Positions 16,866 through 25,838 are shown, counted from the stretch's first letter. The stretch: 64,000 bases of DNA from Spirochaetota bacterium (GCA_034190085.1 JAXHTS010000054.1:1-64000), one strand, 5' to 3'. Numbers and translations are program-made. The notes: generated by a model from the sequence alone, not told the origin.

Positions 16866-18683
16866 TCAGCTTACTAATTTTTTAGATGCCTTCTTCCTAT
16901 CAATTATATTTAATATTTTTTTTCTTATTCTGACGGATTTTGGGGTTATTTCTAATAATTCATCATCTTCTATATATTCAAGTGACTGCTCAATATTTAA
17001 CTGTTTTGGAGGCGATAGTCTAATATTATCATCAGATCCTGCCGCGCGCATGTTTGTAAGCTTTTTAGTCTTGCAAACATTTACCTCCAAATCTCCTTCT
17101 CTGTTATTTTCTCCCACAATCATTCCTTCATACACTGCGACCCCAGGACCAATAAATAGAACACCCCTATCCTGCAAACTATCAAGCGCATAAGCTACGG
17201 ATGTACCGGCTTCACGAGCGATGAGCAATCCCCTATTCCTTTTGGGAATTTCTCCCTTATAGTATTCATACTCATAGAAATTATGATGAATAATTCCAGT
17301 TCCTCTTGTGGATGTTAAGAATTCATTTCTAATGCCTATGAGTCCTCTTGATGGCACTTTAAACTCAAGTCTTGAGTATCCGTCTTCTCCTGCCTGCATC
17401 TTTATCATTTCACCCTTTCTGATCCCTAACATTTCTATAACAACCCCCACATACTCATCAGCCACATCAATAACAACAAGTTCAATGGGTTCAGCCCTTT
17501 TGCCCTGAAGTTCTCTATATATTACTTCTGGTTTGGAAACCTGAAATTCATAACCCTCCCTTTTCATATTCTCTATAAGAATAGCAAGTTGAAGTTCACC
17601 CCTGCCCTTAACAATAAATGAATCCTGTGAGCGACTTCGCTCTATTTCAATGCTGACATTTGTCTGTACTTCCTTCTGAAGCCTATCCCATATTTTTGTT
17701 GAAGTAACATATTTCCCTTCATTTCCTACAAAAGGGGAATCATTTGCCATAAAGGTCATTGCCAGTGTGGGTTCGTCTATATCAATCAAGGGCAGTGGCA
17801 TAGGATTATCCTTATCAGCTACACTATCTCCAACATCAATTTGTTCAATGCCAGAAATTGAAACTATATCCCCTGCAAAAGCTTCGCTTACCTCTCTTTT
17901 ATTAAGGCCTTCAAATGCATATATCTTAGTAACCCTGAAAGGGAACCTGCTGCCATCCCTCTTTATAAGGATAACCTCATCCCCCTGTCGAACAATGCCA
18001 TTATGTATTTTCCCTGTTCCAAATTTGCCTAGATAATTATCATAATCGGTCGCTGAAGTCAAAAATTGAAATGGAAGTTCAGCATGTCCTTCAGTATCCT
18101 TTACATATTCTATTATTGAATCGAATAATGGCTGAAGGTCATCTACATCATCCTCCAAATTGTATTTTGCTATTCCCTCCTTTGCAGAGGTATACACAAC
18201 AGGAAAATCAAGTTGATGATCATCTGCCTTTAATTGAATAAAAAGATCGAATACCATATCCAGCACGTCATGAGGTCTGCTGTTTTTTATATCAATTTTA
18301 TTAATAACCACAATTGGTATGTGATTCTGCTCGAGAGATTTTTTTAGCACATATTTTGTTTGAGGCATTGTTCCTTCAAAGGCATCAACAAGTAATAATA
18401 CAGAATCTACCATCTTGAGTATTCTCTGCACTTCTCCTCCGAAATCAGCATGTCCGGGAGTGTCAACTATATTGATTTTATAATCTTTATAAAAAAGGGC
18501 CGCATTTTTTGAAAATATTGTAATACCCTTCTCCTTTTCAAGTTCATTGGAGTCCATAATCCTTTCATCAATTTTCTGATTTTCTCTAAATACACCAGCG
18601 AATTTCAGCATCGCATCAATGAGGGTAGTTTTGCCATGATCCACATGAGCAATGATAGCTATGTTCTTTATCTTATTCATCAC
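16866..18683 (-). CDS. typA: Ribosome-associated GTPase TypA/BipA
   Basis: A 605-residue translational GTPase of the EF-G family, usual length for BipA, involved in 50S assembly and stress or cold adaptation. The GTPase domain shows [15 protein letters not shown] (P loop), EKGITIF (switch I), [13 protein letters not shown] (G3) and VINKID (G4). Domains III and V-like follow ([20 protein letters not shown], then [14 protein letters not shown]). The C-terminal domain has [19 protein letters not shown], the BipA signature. The next genes on this strand are unrelated. Confidence 0.96.
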   Translation of the reverse strand: MMNKIKNIAIIAHVDHGKTTLIDAMLKFAGVFRENQKIDERIMDSNELEKEKGITIFSKNAALFYKDYKINIVDTPGHADFGGEVQRILKMVDSVLLLVDAFEGTMPQTKYVLKKSLEQNHIPIVVINKIDIKNSRPHDVLDMVFDLFIQLKADDHQLDFPVVYTSAKEGIAKYNLEDDVDDLQPLFDSIIEYVKDTEGHAELPFQFLTSATDYDNYLGKFGTGKIHNGIVRQGDEVILIKRDGSRFPFRVTKIYAFEGLNKREVSEAFAGDIVSISGIEQIDVGDSVADKDNPMPLPLIDIDEPTLAMTFMANDSPFVGNEGKYVTSTKIWDRLQKEVQTNVSIEIERSRSQDSFIVKGRGELQLAILIENMKREGYEFQVSKPEVIYRELQGKRAEPIELVVIDVADEYVGVVIEMLGIRKGEMIKMQAGEDGYSRLEFKVPSRGLIGIRNEFLTSTRGTGIIHHNFYEYEYYKGEIPKRNRGLLIAREAGTSVAYALDSLQDRGVLFIGPGVAVYEGMIVGENNREGDLEVNVCKTKKLTNMRAAGSDDNIRLSPPKQLNIEQSLEYIEDDELLEITPKSVRIRKKILNIIDRKKASKKLVS

Positions 18684-18796
18684 TTCAGTTCGTCTCCTAA
18701 ATAAAAGTTAGCAATGATGAGTTATGTTGAATTATTATACCAGCACTTTTTTATTATTGTATAACTTAGTATTTAAATCTATTTAATTCGTTTAGG

Positions 18797-18879
18797 GTAG
18801 AAATATTCTTCCAATCCTTCACCCTGCTTCTCCAAGACCTTCGACCCTCAAACATATCACCCATAGCAGAATCTAACAA
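18797..18879 (-). pseudogene. Remnant of a ParE/RelE toxin gene
   Basis: Minus-strand codons read LEKQGEGLEEYF, matching FYEKQGEGLGQYFLDSL in the intact toxin at 22289-22588, and the upstream bases (ATGGGTGATATGTTTGAGGG) resemble its DDLSEGR region out of frame. It carries stops and covers only the first quarter of the gene. It abuts a LamG tail remnant. Confidence 0.6.
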
Positions 18880-18985
18880 TCAATTTGCGGTCCAGCTATA
18901 ACCGCTGTACATTTTTTGGATTTCGGCTTCAGTGAGGACGCGATTGTAGATGCGGATGTCGTCGAATGTTGCTGAGGTAATCGTT
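18880..18985 (-). pseudogene. C-terminal fragment of a LamG-domain protein
   Basis: Reads FDDIRIYNRVLTEAEIQKMY then a short tail ending SWTAN-stop. This is homologous to the last 25 residues of the intact LamG lipoprotein at 23125-24450 (NLRIYNRALTESEIQALYNE). No upstream LamG sequence is attached; DUF2283-tail sequence follows instead. It is one of three such tails on this strand. Confidence 0.75.
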
Positions 18986-19064
18986 TGCAGTAATGATAAA
19001 TATCTGCTAATTCACAAGCGAAGCTTGCTCTATACAAGTTCATAATGAACCGGCGTTAGCTTGT
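18909..19064. repeat. Direct repeat, copy 1 (LamG tail plus DUF2283 tail)
   Basis: About 155 bases, highly similar to 21388-21541: it contains a LamG 3' end, a short spacer with GCTAATTCACAAGCGAA, and the 3' end of a DUF2283 gene (DKLTPVHYELV-stop on the minus strand). Both copies have the same orientation, 2.5 kb apart, and their edges cut genes, as expected from duplication or recombination within the island. Confidence 0.8.
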
Positions 19065-19126
19065 CTCTGGGCGTCCTTCCCTTTAATAAACCGATGATCT
19101 GATAAATCATGAGTATATTCAATCAT
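19061..19126 (-). pseudogene. HEPN-domain gene, N-terminal fragment
   Basis: Begins MIEYTHDLSDHRFIKGKDAQ, overlapping the MNT stop (TTATGA arrangement). KGKDAQRQA matches KGKDALRQAE in the HEPN remnant at 21793-22190. After 22 codons it runs into the duplicated DUF2283 tail and is lost. Confidence 0.6.
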
Positions 19127-19485
19127 AAAGGAACGCCATGTTGTTTCACTTCCTGAAAAAATAACGTATGGCAATGTTGATTTTTCTCCCACTCATTTTT
19201 ATCCTGAAGTATTGGCGAAATATACAAATCATGATTAAGGGAATAGTCCGAAGCCAACCCACTCATCAGACGTTGCAGGTTCGGTGCATTGCGCTTTACA
19301 ATGATTAAAATATCAATATCCGAATCAGGGGTTTGTGTATTAGTCGCATAAGAGCCAAATAAATATTCAGCTATTATATTATCCTTGAGTAATTGTTTGG
19401 TTTAATCGACAAATTGCGTAATAATTTTGCGCACTTGCGGAGAAATATGCGATATGGATAAAGTACTTTGAGATTTATCTTTCAT
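19123..19485 (-). pseudogene. MNT-type nucleotidyltransferase, one in-frame stop
   Basis: About 120 codons starting MKDKSQSTLSISHISPQ. The nucleotidyltransferase motif is intact (EYLFGSYATNTQTPDSDIDI, giving GSY and DxD), but a TAA interrupts the frame at codon 28 (ITQFVD-stop-TKQLL). The sequence ends EVKQHGVPL-stop with an overlapping HEPN start. In functional MNT-HEPN pairs the MNT protein acts as antitoxin by modifying the HEPN RNase. It lacks its partner here. Confidence 0.7.
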
Positions 19486-19717
19486 AGAGGTACTCGACAT
19501 CTTACTCCCAATATAACTCTTCTTCAATATATATGTGACAAAAGAAGGTCTATAAAAAAAAATCAAGCTGTTTTCAGCGAATTATGTTAACGCTCGCTTT
19601 CTTACATCCCAAAAATTGTTCACTATACAAGGAGTAATGAGTTAAAGTTCGATTGTTCTATCTGACTCGCTTAACCCAACCTACAAAACTTGTTCCTTTA
19701 TCTGAAACCGCAGTGTC

Positions 19718-20047
19718 TTATTCAAGATTATCAAGAAAATCAGTGTCAATTCTTTGACCATGCTTCAATATTTCATGTACAATCGGATTTGACATATTGA
19801 AATTTTTCTCTCTGAAAGGATGCGGCTCTATCCTGCTATCAATGTTACGCCGCAGTCTCATTAGTTCCAATTGTATATCTATCGGATTTTCAAATTCCCT
19901 CAAAATTACAGCAATGTCAATATCGCTCTCTTCGTGATGAGTCTCCCCTGCGTATGAGCCGAAAAGAAATATCTGCTTACAATCATAATTCGCCTTTATT
20001 ACTAAAGCATATTGTCGGGCAAGACTTGAGGCATCGTTTTTATCCAT
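19718..20047 (-). CDS. MntA-like nucleotidyltransferase antitoxin
   Basis: About 109 residues from MDKNDASSLARQYALVIK, with AAGGAG seven bases before the ATG. The longer frame upstream would run into the HEPN remnant. The active-site motif is IFLFGSYAGETHHEESDIDI (GSY, then DID), with a third acidic position likely in DSRIEPHPF. Proteins of this MNT family pair with a HEPN RNase as a type VII toxin-antitoxin module, or act alone. The HEPN gene directly upstream (20061-20313) is frameshifted and short, so this copy looks like an orphan antitoxin. It could still counter a HEPN protein elsewhere. Confidence 0.75.
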   Translation of the reverse strand: MDKNDASSLARQYALVIKANYDCKQIFLFGSYAGETHHEESDIDIAVILREFENPIDIQLELMRLRRNIDSRIEPHPFREKNFNMSNPIVHEILKHGQRIDTDFLDNLE

Positions 20048-20060
20048 TCGCGCAACTCCT

Positions 20061-20313
20061 TTAAGCCATTTCTGTGTCAATAATACCTGTTTTAATAAAT
20101 TCACGGTTAAAGAGTGAAGGAATGCCGGAATGTTTTGAGGATGCCAGTCCTTTTGTAATCAAAAGGGCGTTAACAGAATAATACATAGCATAATAAATTC
20201 GATTAACTACCGATTCTAAGGATGAATTATCCAGAAGTGATTTCGCATCTGCAATTGTATTACGAGCCTTTTAAAAGCCGATATTTAGCAAGAGCAACTA
20301 ACTCATCATTCAT
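20061..20313 (-). pseudogene. HEPN-domain toxin, frameshifted and shortened
   Basis: Starts MNDELVALAKYRLLK. A one-base frame change near 20272 then leads to KARNTIADAKSLLDNSSLES and VVNRIYYAMYYSVNALLITK. This is the R-x-YYAxYY core of HEPN RNases. It ends FIKTGIIDTEMA-stop, about 40 residues short of family length, 13 bases before the MNT start. It is the toxin half of an MNT-HEPN module and is probably dead. Confidence 0.65.
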
Positions 20314-20352
20314 ACAACCACGCCCTCATTATTAATATTCCTGTTAGCTGGT

Positions 20353-20520
20353 TTATGATGCTCTTTGTGTGCGAGTTTTGATGCCATATTTTTTTCTAAT
20401 TTTCTGTAAATCTCTTTCTTCCAAATCTGGGTTATCTGAATATTGTTTAGTTAATTTGTCTCTAATTTCTCTCATCATTTTAACTGCATCAAATTCTTTT
20501 TCTTTTATATTATTTTTCAT
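20353..20520 (-). CDS. 55-residue putative partner (antitoxin) of the PIN protein
   Basis: Encodes MKNNIKEKEFDAVKMMREIR and a further 35 residues, ending TQRAS. The start lies within the last codons of the PIN gene (GATGAAAAATAA: the ATG of this gene is inside, overlap of 11 bases), so translation is coupled. The pattern EFDxVKMxREIRxKL followed by a charged helix resembles the small antitoxins found next to PIN-domain toxins of this type, which often begin with a FDCVxMKR motif. Family assignment is by memory and not checked. Confidence 0.55.
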   Translation of the reverse strand: MKNNIKEKEFDAVKMMREIRDKLTKQYSDNPDLEERDLQKIRKKYGIKTRTQRAS

Positions 20521-20968
20521 CTATAATCTCCCTGGGTGATCTTATTTCTATAATAGGATAACCGTATTTTAAATTTGTTGCATTATAGAGATGAATTCTT
20601 CTTAAATTAACAATATGTTTAAAATGCCAACTAACTAACACATCCACACGATTTGCTGTTGCAATGGCAATATGTTGGGAGTCAATAGTATATTTTTTAC
20701 TAATTGCTTTTTCTGCAATATATTTTTTTGCTAAATATTTTGATTCATCCTCTAAAGTTATATATTCCTTAAATTTGTCAGGAATTGTTGACATTATGTC
20801 CTGAACTTCTAATGGCGCATTTTCAATTTCTTTCAGTGTTAAATCAGAAACAACTAATAGTTTTATTCCCAGTGTAAATTCTTTTACTAATTGTTTTGAA
20901 GATTCCAAAAATTCATTATCAAAACAACCTCCAAATACAGAAGTATCAGCGTATACTCTTAATTTCAT
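20510..20968 (-). CDS. PIN-domain ribonuclease, VapC-like toxin
   Basis: A 152-residue PIN protein. The first acidic residue is Asp8 in VYADTSVFGG and the second cluster includes Glu47 in LKEIENAP. The third is in DSQHIAIATANRVDVLVSWH, with the following HIVN typical of this VapC-like group. It probably cuts RNA at a metal centre with four acidic residues. It is coupled to a 55-residue gene by an 11-base overlap; toxin first, partner second. Both genes appear intact, unlike most of the surrounding modules. Confidence 0.75.
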   Translation of the reverse strand: MKLRVYADTSVFGGCFDNEFLESSKQLVKEFTLGIKLLVVSDLTLKEIENAPLEVQDIMSTIPDKFKEYITLEDESKYLAKKYIAEKAISKKYTIDSQHIAIATANRVDVLVSWHFKHIVNLRRIHLYNATNLKYGYPIIEIRSPREIIDEK

Positions 20969-21356
20969 TCACAAATCCTTATCCATTAAGCTATCAAACT
21001 CGTTATGTAAAGGTTTCTTTGTATTCATAATTACATCAAAACAATCTATAATATCTATATTATTGCTTTAATTATAAATTCAATATCCATTTTTATTACT
21101 TCCATTTTCCATAAAAAACATAAACTGTAACTGTTACTATTATAGCATAATAATAGTATAAATTACTTCAATCCTTTTTTGTTCATAATACTTACAATAA
21201 CGCTTCTTGCTGTACTCATGTGTTTTAGCTTTATCATGGTTTCCATTTTTTGCATAACAATGATTTCTGTGGTAATAACATCATTTCATCTTTATAAACG
21301 CTACGCTCTTGTGCTCTTTCTAATGTGTGGATCGATTTGTATTATCATTTATTTTA

Positions 21357-21452
21357 TCAATTGCCTGACCAGCCGTTTTCTTGTAGATAGACTGAATTTC
21401 GTCTTCGGTGAGGGCGCGGTTGTAGATGCGGATGTAGTCGAATGTTGCTGAG
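21357..21452 (-). pseudogene. C-terminal fragment of a LamG-domain protein
   Basis: Reads ATFDYIRIYNRALTEDEIQS then, after a one-base deletion, ENGWSGN-stop. It is homologous to the tail of the intact LamG lipoprotein (RIYNRALTESEIQALYNEGG). It lies directly 3' of the DUF2283 gene and forms half of the duplicated 155-base segment. Confidence 0.7.
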
Positions 21453-21541
21453 GTTATCGTTTGAAGTAATGGTAAATAATTGCTAATTCACAAGCGAACC
21501 TTACTCTATACAAGTTCATAATGAACCGGCATTAACTTGTC
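21388..21541. repeat. Direct repeat, copy 2 (LamG tail plus DUF2283 tail)
   Basis: Partner of 18909-19064. The shared block includes TTGTAGATGCGGATGT, GTCGAATGTTGCTGAGGT and CAAGTTCATAATGAACCGGC. Here the DUF2283 gene is complete, so this copy is probably the donor arrangement. Confidence 0.8.
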
Positions 21542-21709
21542 TAAATCTATATACCTGGAGGCATCAAGGATCTCAATTCCTACTATTTTCTCATCCTCAC
21601 TCATGTCGAGCACAATGTTCTCCGATATTCTTTTATTTACTACATCCTGTTTGTTATCTGCTAATCGAAGATATAAAAGGTCTGTCTTTTCATTATATTG
21701 AATATTCAT
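21506..21709 (-). CDS. DUF2283-family small protein
   Basis: About 67 residues starting MNIQYNEKTDLLYLRLADN, with ENIVLDMSEDEKIVGIEILD. This is the short beta-rich DUF2283 fold, with its Y-x-x-x-x-D-x-LY-x-x-L start and the V-x-D-x-x-x-x-G-x-EILDAS pattern. Function is unknown; such genes often sit beside toxin-type genes (for example DUF4258 proteins). The upstream 60 bases resemble 21075-21145, so this gene's 5' region is also duplicated. The 3' end is within the 155-base repeat. Confidence 0.7.
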   Translation of the reverse strand: MNIQYNEKTDLLYLRLADNKQDVVNKRISENIVLDMSEDEKIVGIEILDASRYIDLDKLMPVHYELV

Positions 21710-21792
21710 CTTTATTATTCCCATTTCCCAAAAAAAACATAAACTTTTACTATTACTATAATATCATCCTCAATTGTATTGATGAAAGAATA

Positions 21793-22190
21793 TCAAGTTG
21801 AAGGTAATGAGAGTTTCTCTTTGAAGAATAATTCCTGCTTCTTTTCAGTTACAGCAATAAATAGCACAGCATCGTCAAATTGCTTTTTAGCCTGTTCAGG
21901 AGTTGGCATTTGAAAATCTTGATAATCACTGATTTGACGGCTATCAAAAGCATTATGTGCAATCATACTAAATGATTTCTCAAACAGACCAGTCTTGACA
22001 AAATACTTATCGAAATAGGAAATCACACCTGTATGTTTACGGCTATCTATATCAACTAATGCCAATAACGAACGAATGGCATAAAAATTGCATAATACGA
22101 GCGGTTAACTCTCCCGTCATACTCCTTATTTTTCAAAATAATTCAGCTTGTCTCAGGGCGTCCTTCCCTTTATTGAATTATAAAGATAAT
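21793..22190 (-). pseudogene. HEPN-domain gene with frameshifts
   Basis: The conceptual product runs NKGKDALRQAEL, KNKEYDGRVNRSYYAIF, FYAIRSLLALVDIDSRKHTG and then VISYFDKYFVKTGLFEKSF to SLPST-stop. Two one-base frame changes (about 22130 and 22090) break it. NRSYYAIFYAIRSLL is the HEPN RNase core (R-x-x-YYAxFYAxRALL), and KHTGVISYFDKYFVKTG is the next conserved block. No MNT gene is attached. The 5' end (KGKDA...) resembles the HEPN fragment at 19061-19126. Confidence 0.7.
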
Positions 22191-22288
22191 ACTCTCTAAC
22201 TGTTAGAATTAGCTGTATAAAAACTGGGCAGGGCATTTGGGATTGGTATAAAATCACACTGGCTTTTGTGTCAGTTGAATCTTGTTGT

Positions 22289-22588
22289 TCACTCAGACTT
22301 CAATGACTGCCTTATCTTCTTAGGATCACGCCGCATGTTAAGAACTCTACACACTACAACCACCGATTCCTCTTCAAACTTGTAATAAATGGCATAAGGA
22401 AATCTCTTGGATAGCATTCGATGATAGCCGAAGAATTTTGGATGGATGCCACAATACAAAGTCAAAGAATCAATATCGGAAAACAGAGAATCTAAGAAAT
22501 ATTGTCCCAATCCTTCACCCTGTTTCTCATAAAACGATCGACCTTCAGACAAATCATCTAGAGCAAAAGAAAGCAGCTTGATTTTCAT
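22289..22588 (-). CDS. ParE/RelE-superfamily toxin
   Basis: A 99-residue protein of the ParE/RelE fold: N-terminal LSFALDDLSEGRSFYEKQGE helix with the common EGLGQYFLD motif, then MLSKRFPYAIYYKFEE and a VVVVCRVLNMRRDP strand typical of ParE-like toxins. It could inhibit gyrase or cut mRNA; sequence alone cannot decide. The antitoxin gene upstream overlaps by 4 bases (ATGA), a normal type II module. A decayed copy of its first quarter is at 18797-18879. Confidence 0.85.
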   Translation of the reverse strand: MKIKLLSFALDDLSEGRSFYEKQGEGLGQYFLDSLFSDIDSLTLYCGIHPKFFGYHRMLSKRFPYAIYYKFEEESVVVVCRVLNMRRDPKKIRQSLKSE

Positions 22589-22803
22589 TCGAATCGTTTT
22601 CGGAGTTCTTTTTTTGCATCTTGCCAGTCCACAATCTTTTCCCGCCCTGTGCTAAATCGACGTTCTGTTTCCTGTAGAGCTATCTTGTGCCAATCTGGAG
22701 ATTCAATCTGTTCCTCTTCATTTAACAGGTCTTCCCAAATGGCTTCCATTAACCTCAATTTTTCATCTCTGGAAAGGCACTTTAATTCGATTGTGTTTTG
22801 CAT
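22585..22803 (-). CDS. Addiction-module antitoxin (TIGR02574-like)
   Basis: About 72 residues from MQNTIELKCLSRDEKLRLME. LSxxEKLRLMEAIWEDLL followed by SPDWHKIALQETERRF and a KIVDWQDAKKELRKRF C-terminus is the common pattern of the putative addiction-module component family paired with ParE/RelE toxins. I start at the ATG at 22803 rather than 15 codons upstream, as family members begin here. The C-terminus overlaps the toxin start. Confidence 0.83.
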   Translation of the reverse strand: MQNTIELKCLSRDEKLRLMEAIWEDLLNEEEQIESPDWHKIALQETERRFSTGREKIVDWQDAKKELRKRFE

Positions 22804-23124
22804 AATATAAAATCCTATCACAATTTTGTAAAATATATCATGTCGCAATGATGTTTGTCAAATATTAAGAGCATTTTTGTTAGTATCCCCTTGTCCTACT
22901 TATTACACCTTTCAAACCTTAAGGATATGCTGCAAAACCGTTAGAATACTTCTCTAACACAATTTTATGTTGTGTTATATAAGAAGACCTTCTCAATTTG
23001 TAAGATAATACATCAGAGGGTTATTACGTCCATGTAATTTGTTGATATTTCGTTGCAGTAAAGATACTATAAATCTACATGAAGAGTTAGTCAAGATTAT
23101 ATTGCATTCGCTTATATTTAACTG

Positions 23125-24450
23125 TCATTTGCCTGTCCAGCCTCCTTCATTGTACAGAGCTTGGATTTCGGATTCGGTTAGGGCGCGGTTGTAGATTCTT
23201 AAATTATCTACTTGTCCTGCAAATGATTGGTTTTGAGCAAAACCTCCTCCAAACGAGTCCTGTTCTTGTCCAATAATAAAACCTCCAGTATCGACAGCTA
23301 ATTGTGTTCCACTAACGTTGATATCATCACCTCCCTGAGATCCATCTATATAAAATTTTGCGACTGAACCAATTCTTATGACAATGACATGATGCCAATC
23401 ATGATCTTCAATTAAAGAATTTATGTTAAAATCATAATAGCTATTATTTATTCTCATCCTCCAAAATTTGTAAGTTGGTCTATAATATATCATAAAAGCA
23501 TTATATTCAGATGCTCTAGCACAACTTATCCAACAATTCTCAGGATCTGTTCCGGTTGTATGTATTATATCAATTTTAAGCTCTGCTGAAAAAGTAAAGT
23601 CTCCTAATCCATTTACTATAGTATTTGGTAAAGATAATCTATCTGAAGCATTATCACCTATTACTAAAACATCATTTACAGTTGCACCACCAAGAACAGT
23701 CCCGTCATACCCATTCCCACTTTCATCATTCGCATTCCCATTTAAAGGATAATAAGCAACCAACCCCTCTTTAGGAAGATCCTTTACAGCAACAACATTA
23801 GTAACATCCCCCATAAGCCCATACTTATCCTTAACCGCTAACTTAGCAGTATAATCCCCCACAGTATCATAAACATGCGTTGCAGTCTTCTCAGCGCTCC
23901 ATTCAGTATTAAAAGCGCCGTCATTTTCAAAATCCCACCTCACCTGAATCTTTGCGGCAGAAGAATCATCATCAGTAGAACCTGAAGCATCAAAGGTGAC
24001 AACAGCGCCATAAACGGGCGAAGTTGGACTGAATGTAAAACTTGCTGTAGGCACATTGCTGTCAACAATTGAGATGACCTTTGTAATGTTATCAATCCTT
24101 TCTTCTTCATTTATAACTTCAAGCGTCACTGTTTCTGTGCCCAGAGTTGAATAATTTCTTGTTATTGTAGGAACTGATAACCAGTCAGTCCATGCGCCGT
24201 CATTGGCAAAGAGCCATCTATATTGTAATGCACTTCCTGATGGATTTGCAGTGGATTCTGCTGAAATCGTTACAGGTTGAGGTGCGTATATTGAGGTTGC
24301 TATTCCTCCATTGATGTAGAAATCAGCTACAGGATATAAACCATTTGCAGGATCGTTCGGATTATTCAGATCAACATCCGCGCATGTAAAGAGGCAAGAA
24401 ATAGATATAGCAAGAATTACAATCTTTATAAAGCGTATTAATTTTTTCAT
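23125..24450 (-). CDS. Lipoprotein with two PKD-like domains and a LamG domain
   Basis: About 441 residues from MKKLIRFIKIVILAISISCL. The signal ends LFTC23, a relaxed lipobox, followed by ADVDLNNPNDPAN. Two PKD-like beta domains follow (about 40-125 and 130-225; the second has ASFTFSPTSPVYGAVVTFDA and YDTVGDYTAKLAVKD). Then comes a concanavalin-like LamG domain (about 228-430), with AYYPLNGNANDESGNGYDG and HDWHHVIVIRIGSVAKFYID. Such proteins usually bind sugars or other cells at the surface. It is the second gene after the CsgG-like gene, 20 bases away. Fragments of paralogous tails lie at 18.9 and 21.4 kb, showing that relatives were lost nearby. Confidence 0.85.
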   Translation of the reverse strand: MKKLIRFIKIVILAISISCLFTCADVDLNNPNDPANGLYPVADFYINGGIATSIYAPQPVTISAESTANPSGSALQYRWLFANDGAWTDWLSVPTITRNYSTLGTETVTLEVINEEERIDNITKVISIVDSNVPTASFTFSPTSPVYGAVVTFDASGSTDDDSSAAKIQVRWDFENDGAFNTEWSAEKTATHVYDTVGDYTAKLAVKDKYGLMGDVTNVVAVKDLPKEGLVAYYPLNGNANDESGNGYDGTVLGGATVNDVLVIGDNASDRLSLPNTIVNGLGDFTFSAELKIDIIHTTGTDPENCWISCARASEYNAFMIYYRPTYKFWRMRINNSYYDFNINSLIEDHDWHHVIVIRIGSVAKFYIDGSQGGDDINVSGTQLAVDTGGFIIGQEQDSFGGGFAQNQSFAGQVDNLRIYNRALTESEIQALYNEGGWTGK

Positions 24451-24470
24451 GATAATACCCATGCTGAATT

Positions 24471-25460
24471 TTAAAATTTGTATATGTAACCAATCCGGAA
24501 TGCATCTTCATCATCATTTAGCGCCGGATTTAAATGAGCAAAGAAACCTTCACCAACAGGCATAATGGATTGGCTGAACACAACCTTAGTATCAATCCTC
24601 CTGCCTGCAAAGAAGGCGTCCACAAAGTTAAGGGCATAGAAACTGATTGCTGCAATACGAAAGATGTTGTGCATGTCTTTAGCCTTTTCGGCATCATCCT
24701 TTTTATCGTTATATTGTGTTGGGGGTAAATTTGGAGCAAGGGAGTTATACTCATCCCTCTTGTCCTTCATGTCCTGATTACTGGTGTATGAAAAATAACC
24801 GAGAGCAGCGGTGCCCACGAAAAAGAAAATTCCTTCATACAGGGCAAAGTCATCGCCATAAACAACCTGCCCGAGGCCGGGAACAACTGAGAATAACATT
24901 GCCCTCATTCCGTTTCTGTTCCTTTCGCTATCCGTTAGCTTGACCACCCGCCTCTCTTTGAACTCCGCATCATCAACCTTTTTGCCTTCGATTCTTGCGA
25001 TTAGCTTTCGTGTGATCCTTTCCACAGCCTGCTCCACCAGCTCTTCAGTTGAAGCCTTATCCCGGGCGCTGAATTCAGCCACACCCCTTTCAACATCAAC
25101 AATACGGATATTCAATTTGATTTTGCCTAGGGAGCGGCTTACCTTGCCGATCATCATCTTCCTGGCGCTCAGCATTTTGCCGATCTCAACTGCGCAGGAG
25201 CTGTCTGTGCAGCCAGTCTGCTCAAACTCCAGTTCCTGCAAAATCTTCTCAATCTGACTCCTTTCAAGCACAATGAACCTGCCGCTATTTATAAATTCGT
25301 CTCTCACAAGATCGCTGACCTCTTTGGCCAGGCTCGCGTTTATGCCTTCAGCCTTAAAATCGAGAACAGCTATTGTCATTCTTTCAGCAGAATGAGACGG
25401 AATAACGGCAAAAAGATTCACTAAAATCAGGAATAACCACATTATACGAGTCTTTTTCAT
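24471..25460 (-). CDS. CsgG-like exported protein with C-terminal membrane-associated region
   Basis: About 329 residues from MKKTRIMWLFLILVNLFAVI, with signal cleavage near SHSA/ERM. Residues 28-155 match the CsgG/FlgO-like fold: MTIAVLDFKAEGINASLAKE, VSDLVRDEF, FIVLERSQIEKILQELEFEQ, and GKMLSARKMMIGKVSRSLGK. The C-terminal half, from about 180, has two hydrophobic stretches (MLFSVVPGLGQVVYGD; EGIFFFVGTAALGYFSYT) like DUF5683-type proteins. The first half may sense or assemble at the outer membrane; no curli subunit genes are near. Probable operon with the LamG lipoprotein. Confidence 0.75.
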   Translation of the reverse strand: MKKTRIMWLFLILVNLFAVIPSHSAERMTIAVLDFKAEGINASLAKEVSDLVRDEFINSGRFIVLERSQIEKILQELEFEQTGCTDSSCAVEIGKMLSARKMMIGKVSRSLGKIKLNIRIVDVERGVAEFSARDKASTEELVEQAVERITRKLIARIEGKKVDDAEFKERRVVKLTDSERNRNGMRAMLFSVVPGLGQVVYGDDFALYEGIFFFVGTAALGYFSYTSNQDMKDKRDEYNSLAPNLPPTQYNDKKDDAEKAKDMHNIFRIAAISFYALNFVDAFFAGRRIDTKVVFSQSIMPVGEGFFAHLNPALNDDEDAFRIGYIYKF

Positions 25461-25838
25461 AGAGATTATCTCCAAATTGAGCGCTAATAAATAATATAAG
25501 CACAAATATTTACCAATGGGGAAATATTAGTGATTTATGGTCTGTCTGTAAAACGAAGCCAATTCTGATGCATATAGTTAGTAAGTCAATAGTAATTTCT
25601 CAAGCTGACCAATCTTGAATCGGGGACATCGGCTCGTCCGTTCTTCGACTTCGCTCAGCGCTCGTTCCTCTCCTTAATGAGCGACTCGCTTAACGGAAAA
25701 GGTCGATTTTGCTATTATTCATTGTGTTAGGCGAGTTTTATTCAGACGAAGAATACTCCAATGTTATCATTGGATCAATTTCATAATTTATGTAACTGGT
25801 CCATAAATGAGTGGTAAAAGCAGTTGCCTACACACTCT

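Noticed and set aside
21179-21451. 90-residue very hydrophobic plus-strand frame
   Set aside because: Its second half is exactly antisense to the LamG tail remnant (21357-21452), whose reading explains the conserved bases. No ribosome-binding site and no family.
24471-25460. Curli secretion system around the CsgG-like gene
   Set aside because: No CsgA, B, E or F homologs nearby, and the C-terminal half is unlike CsgG.
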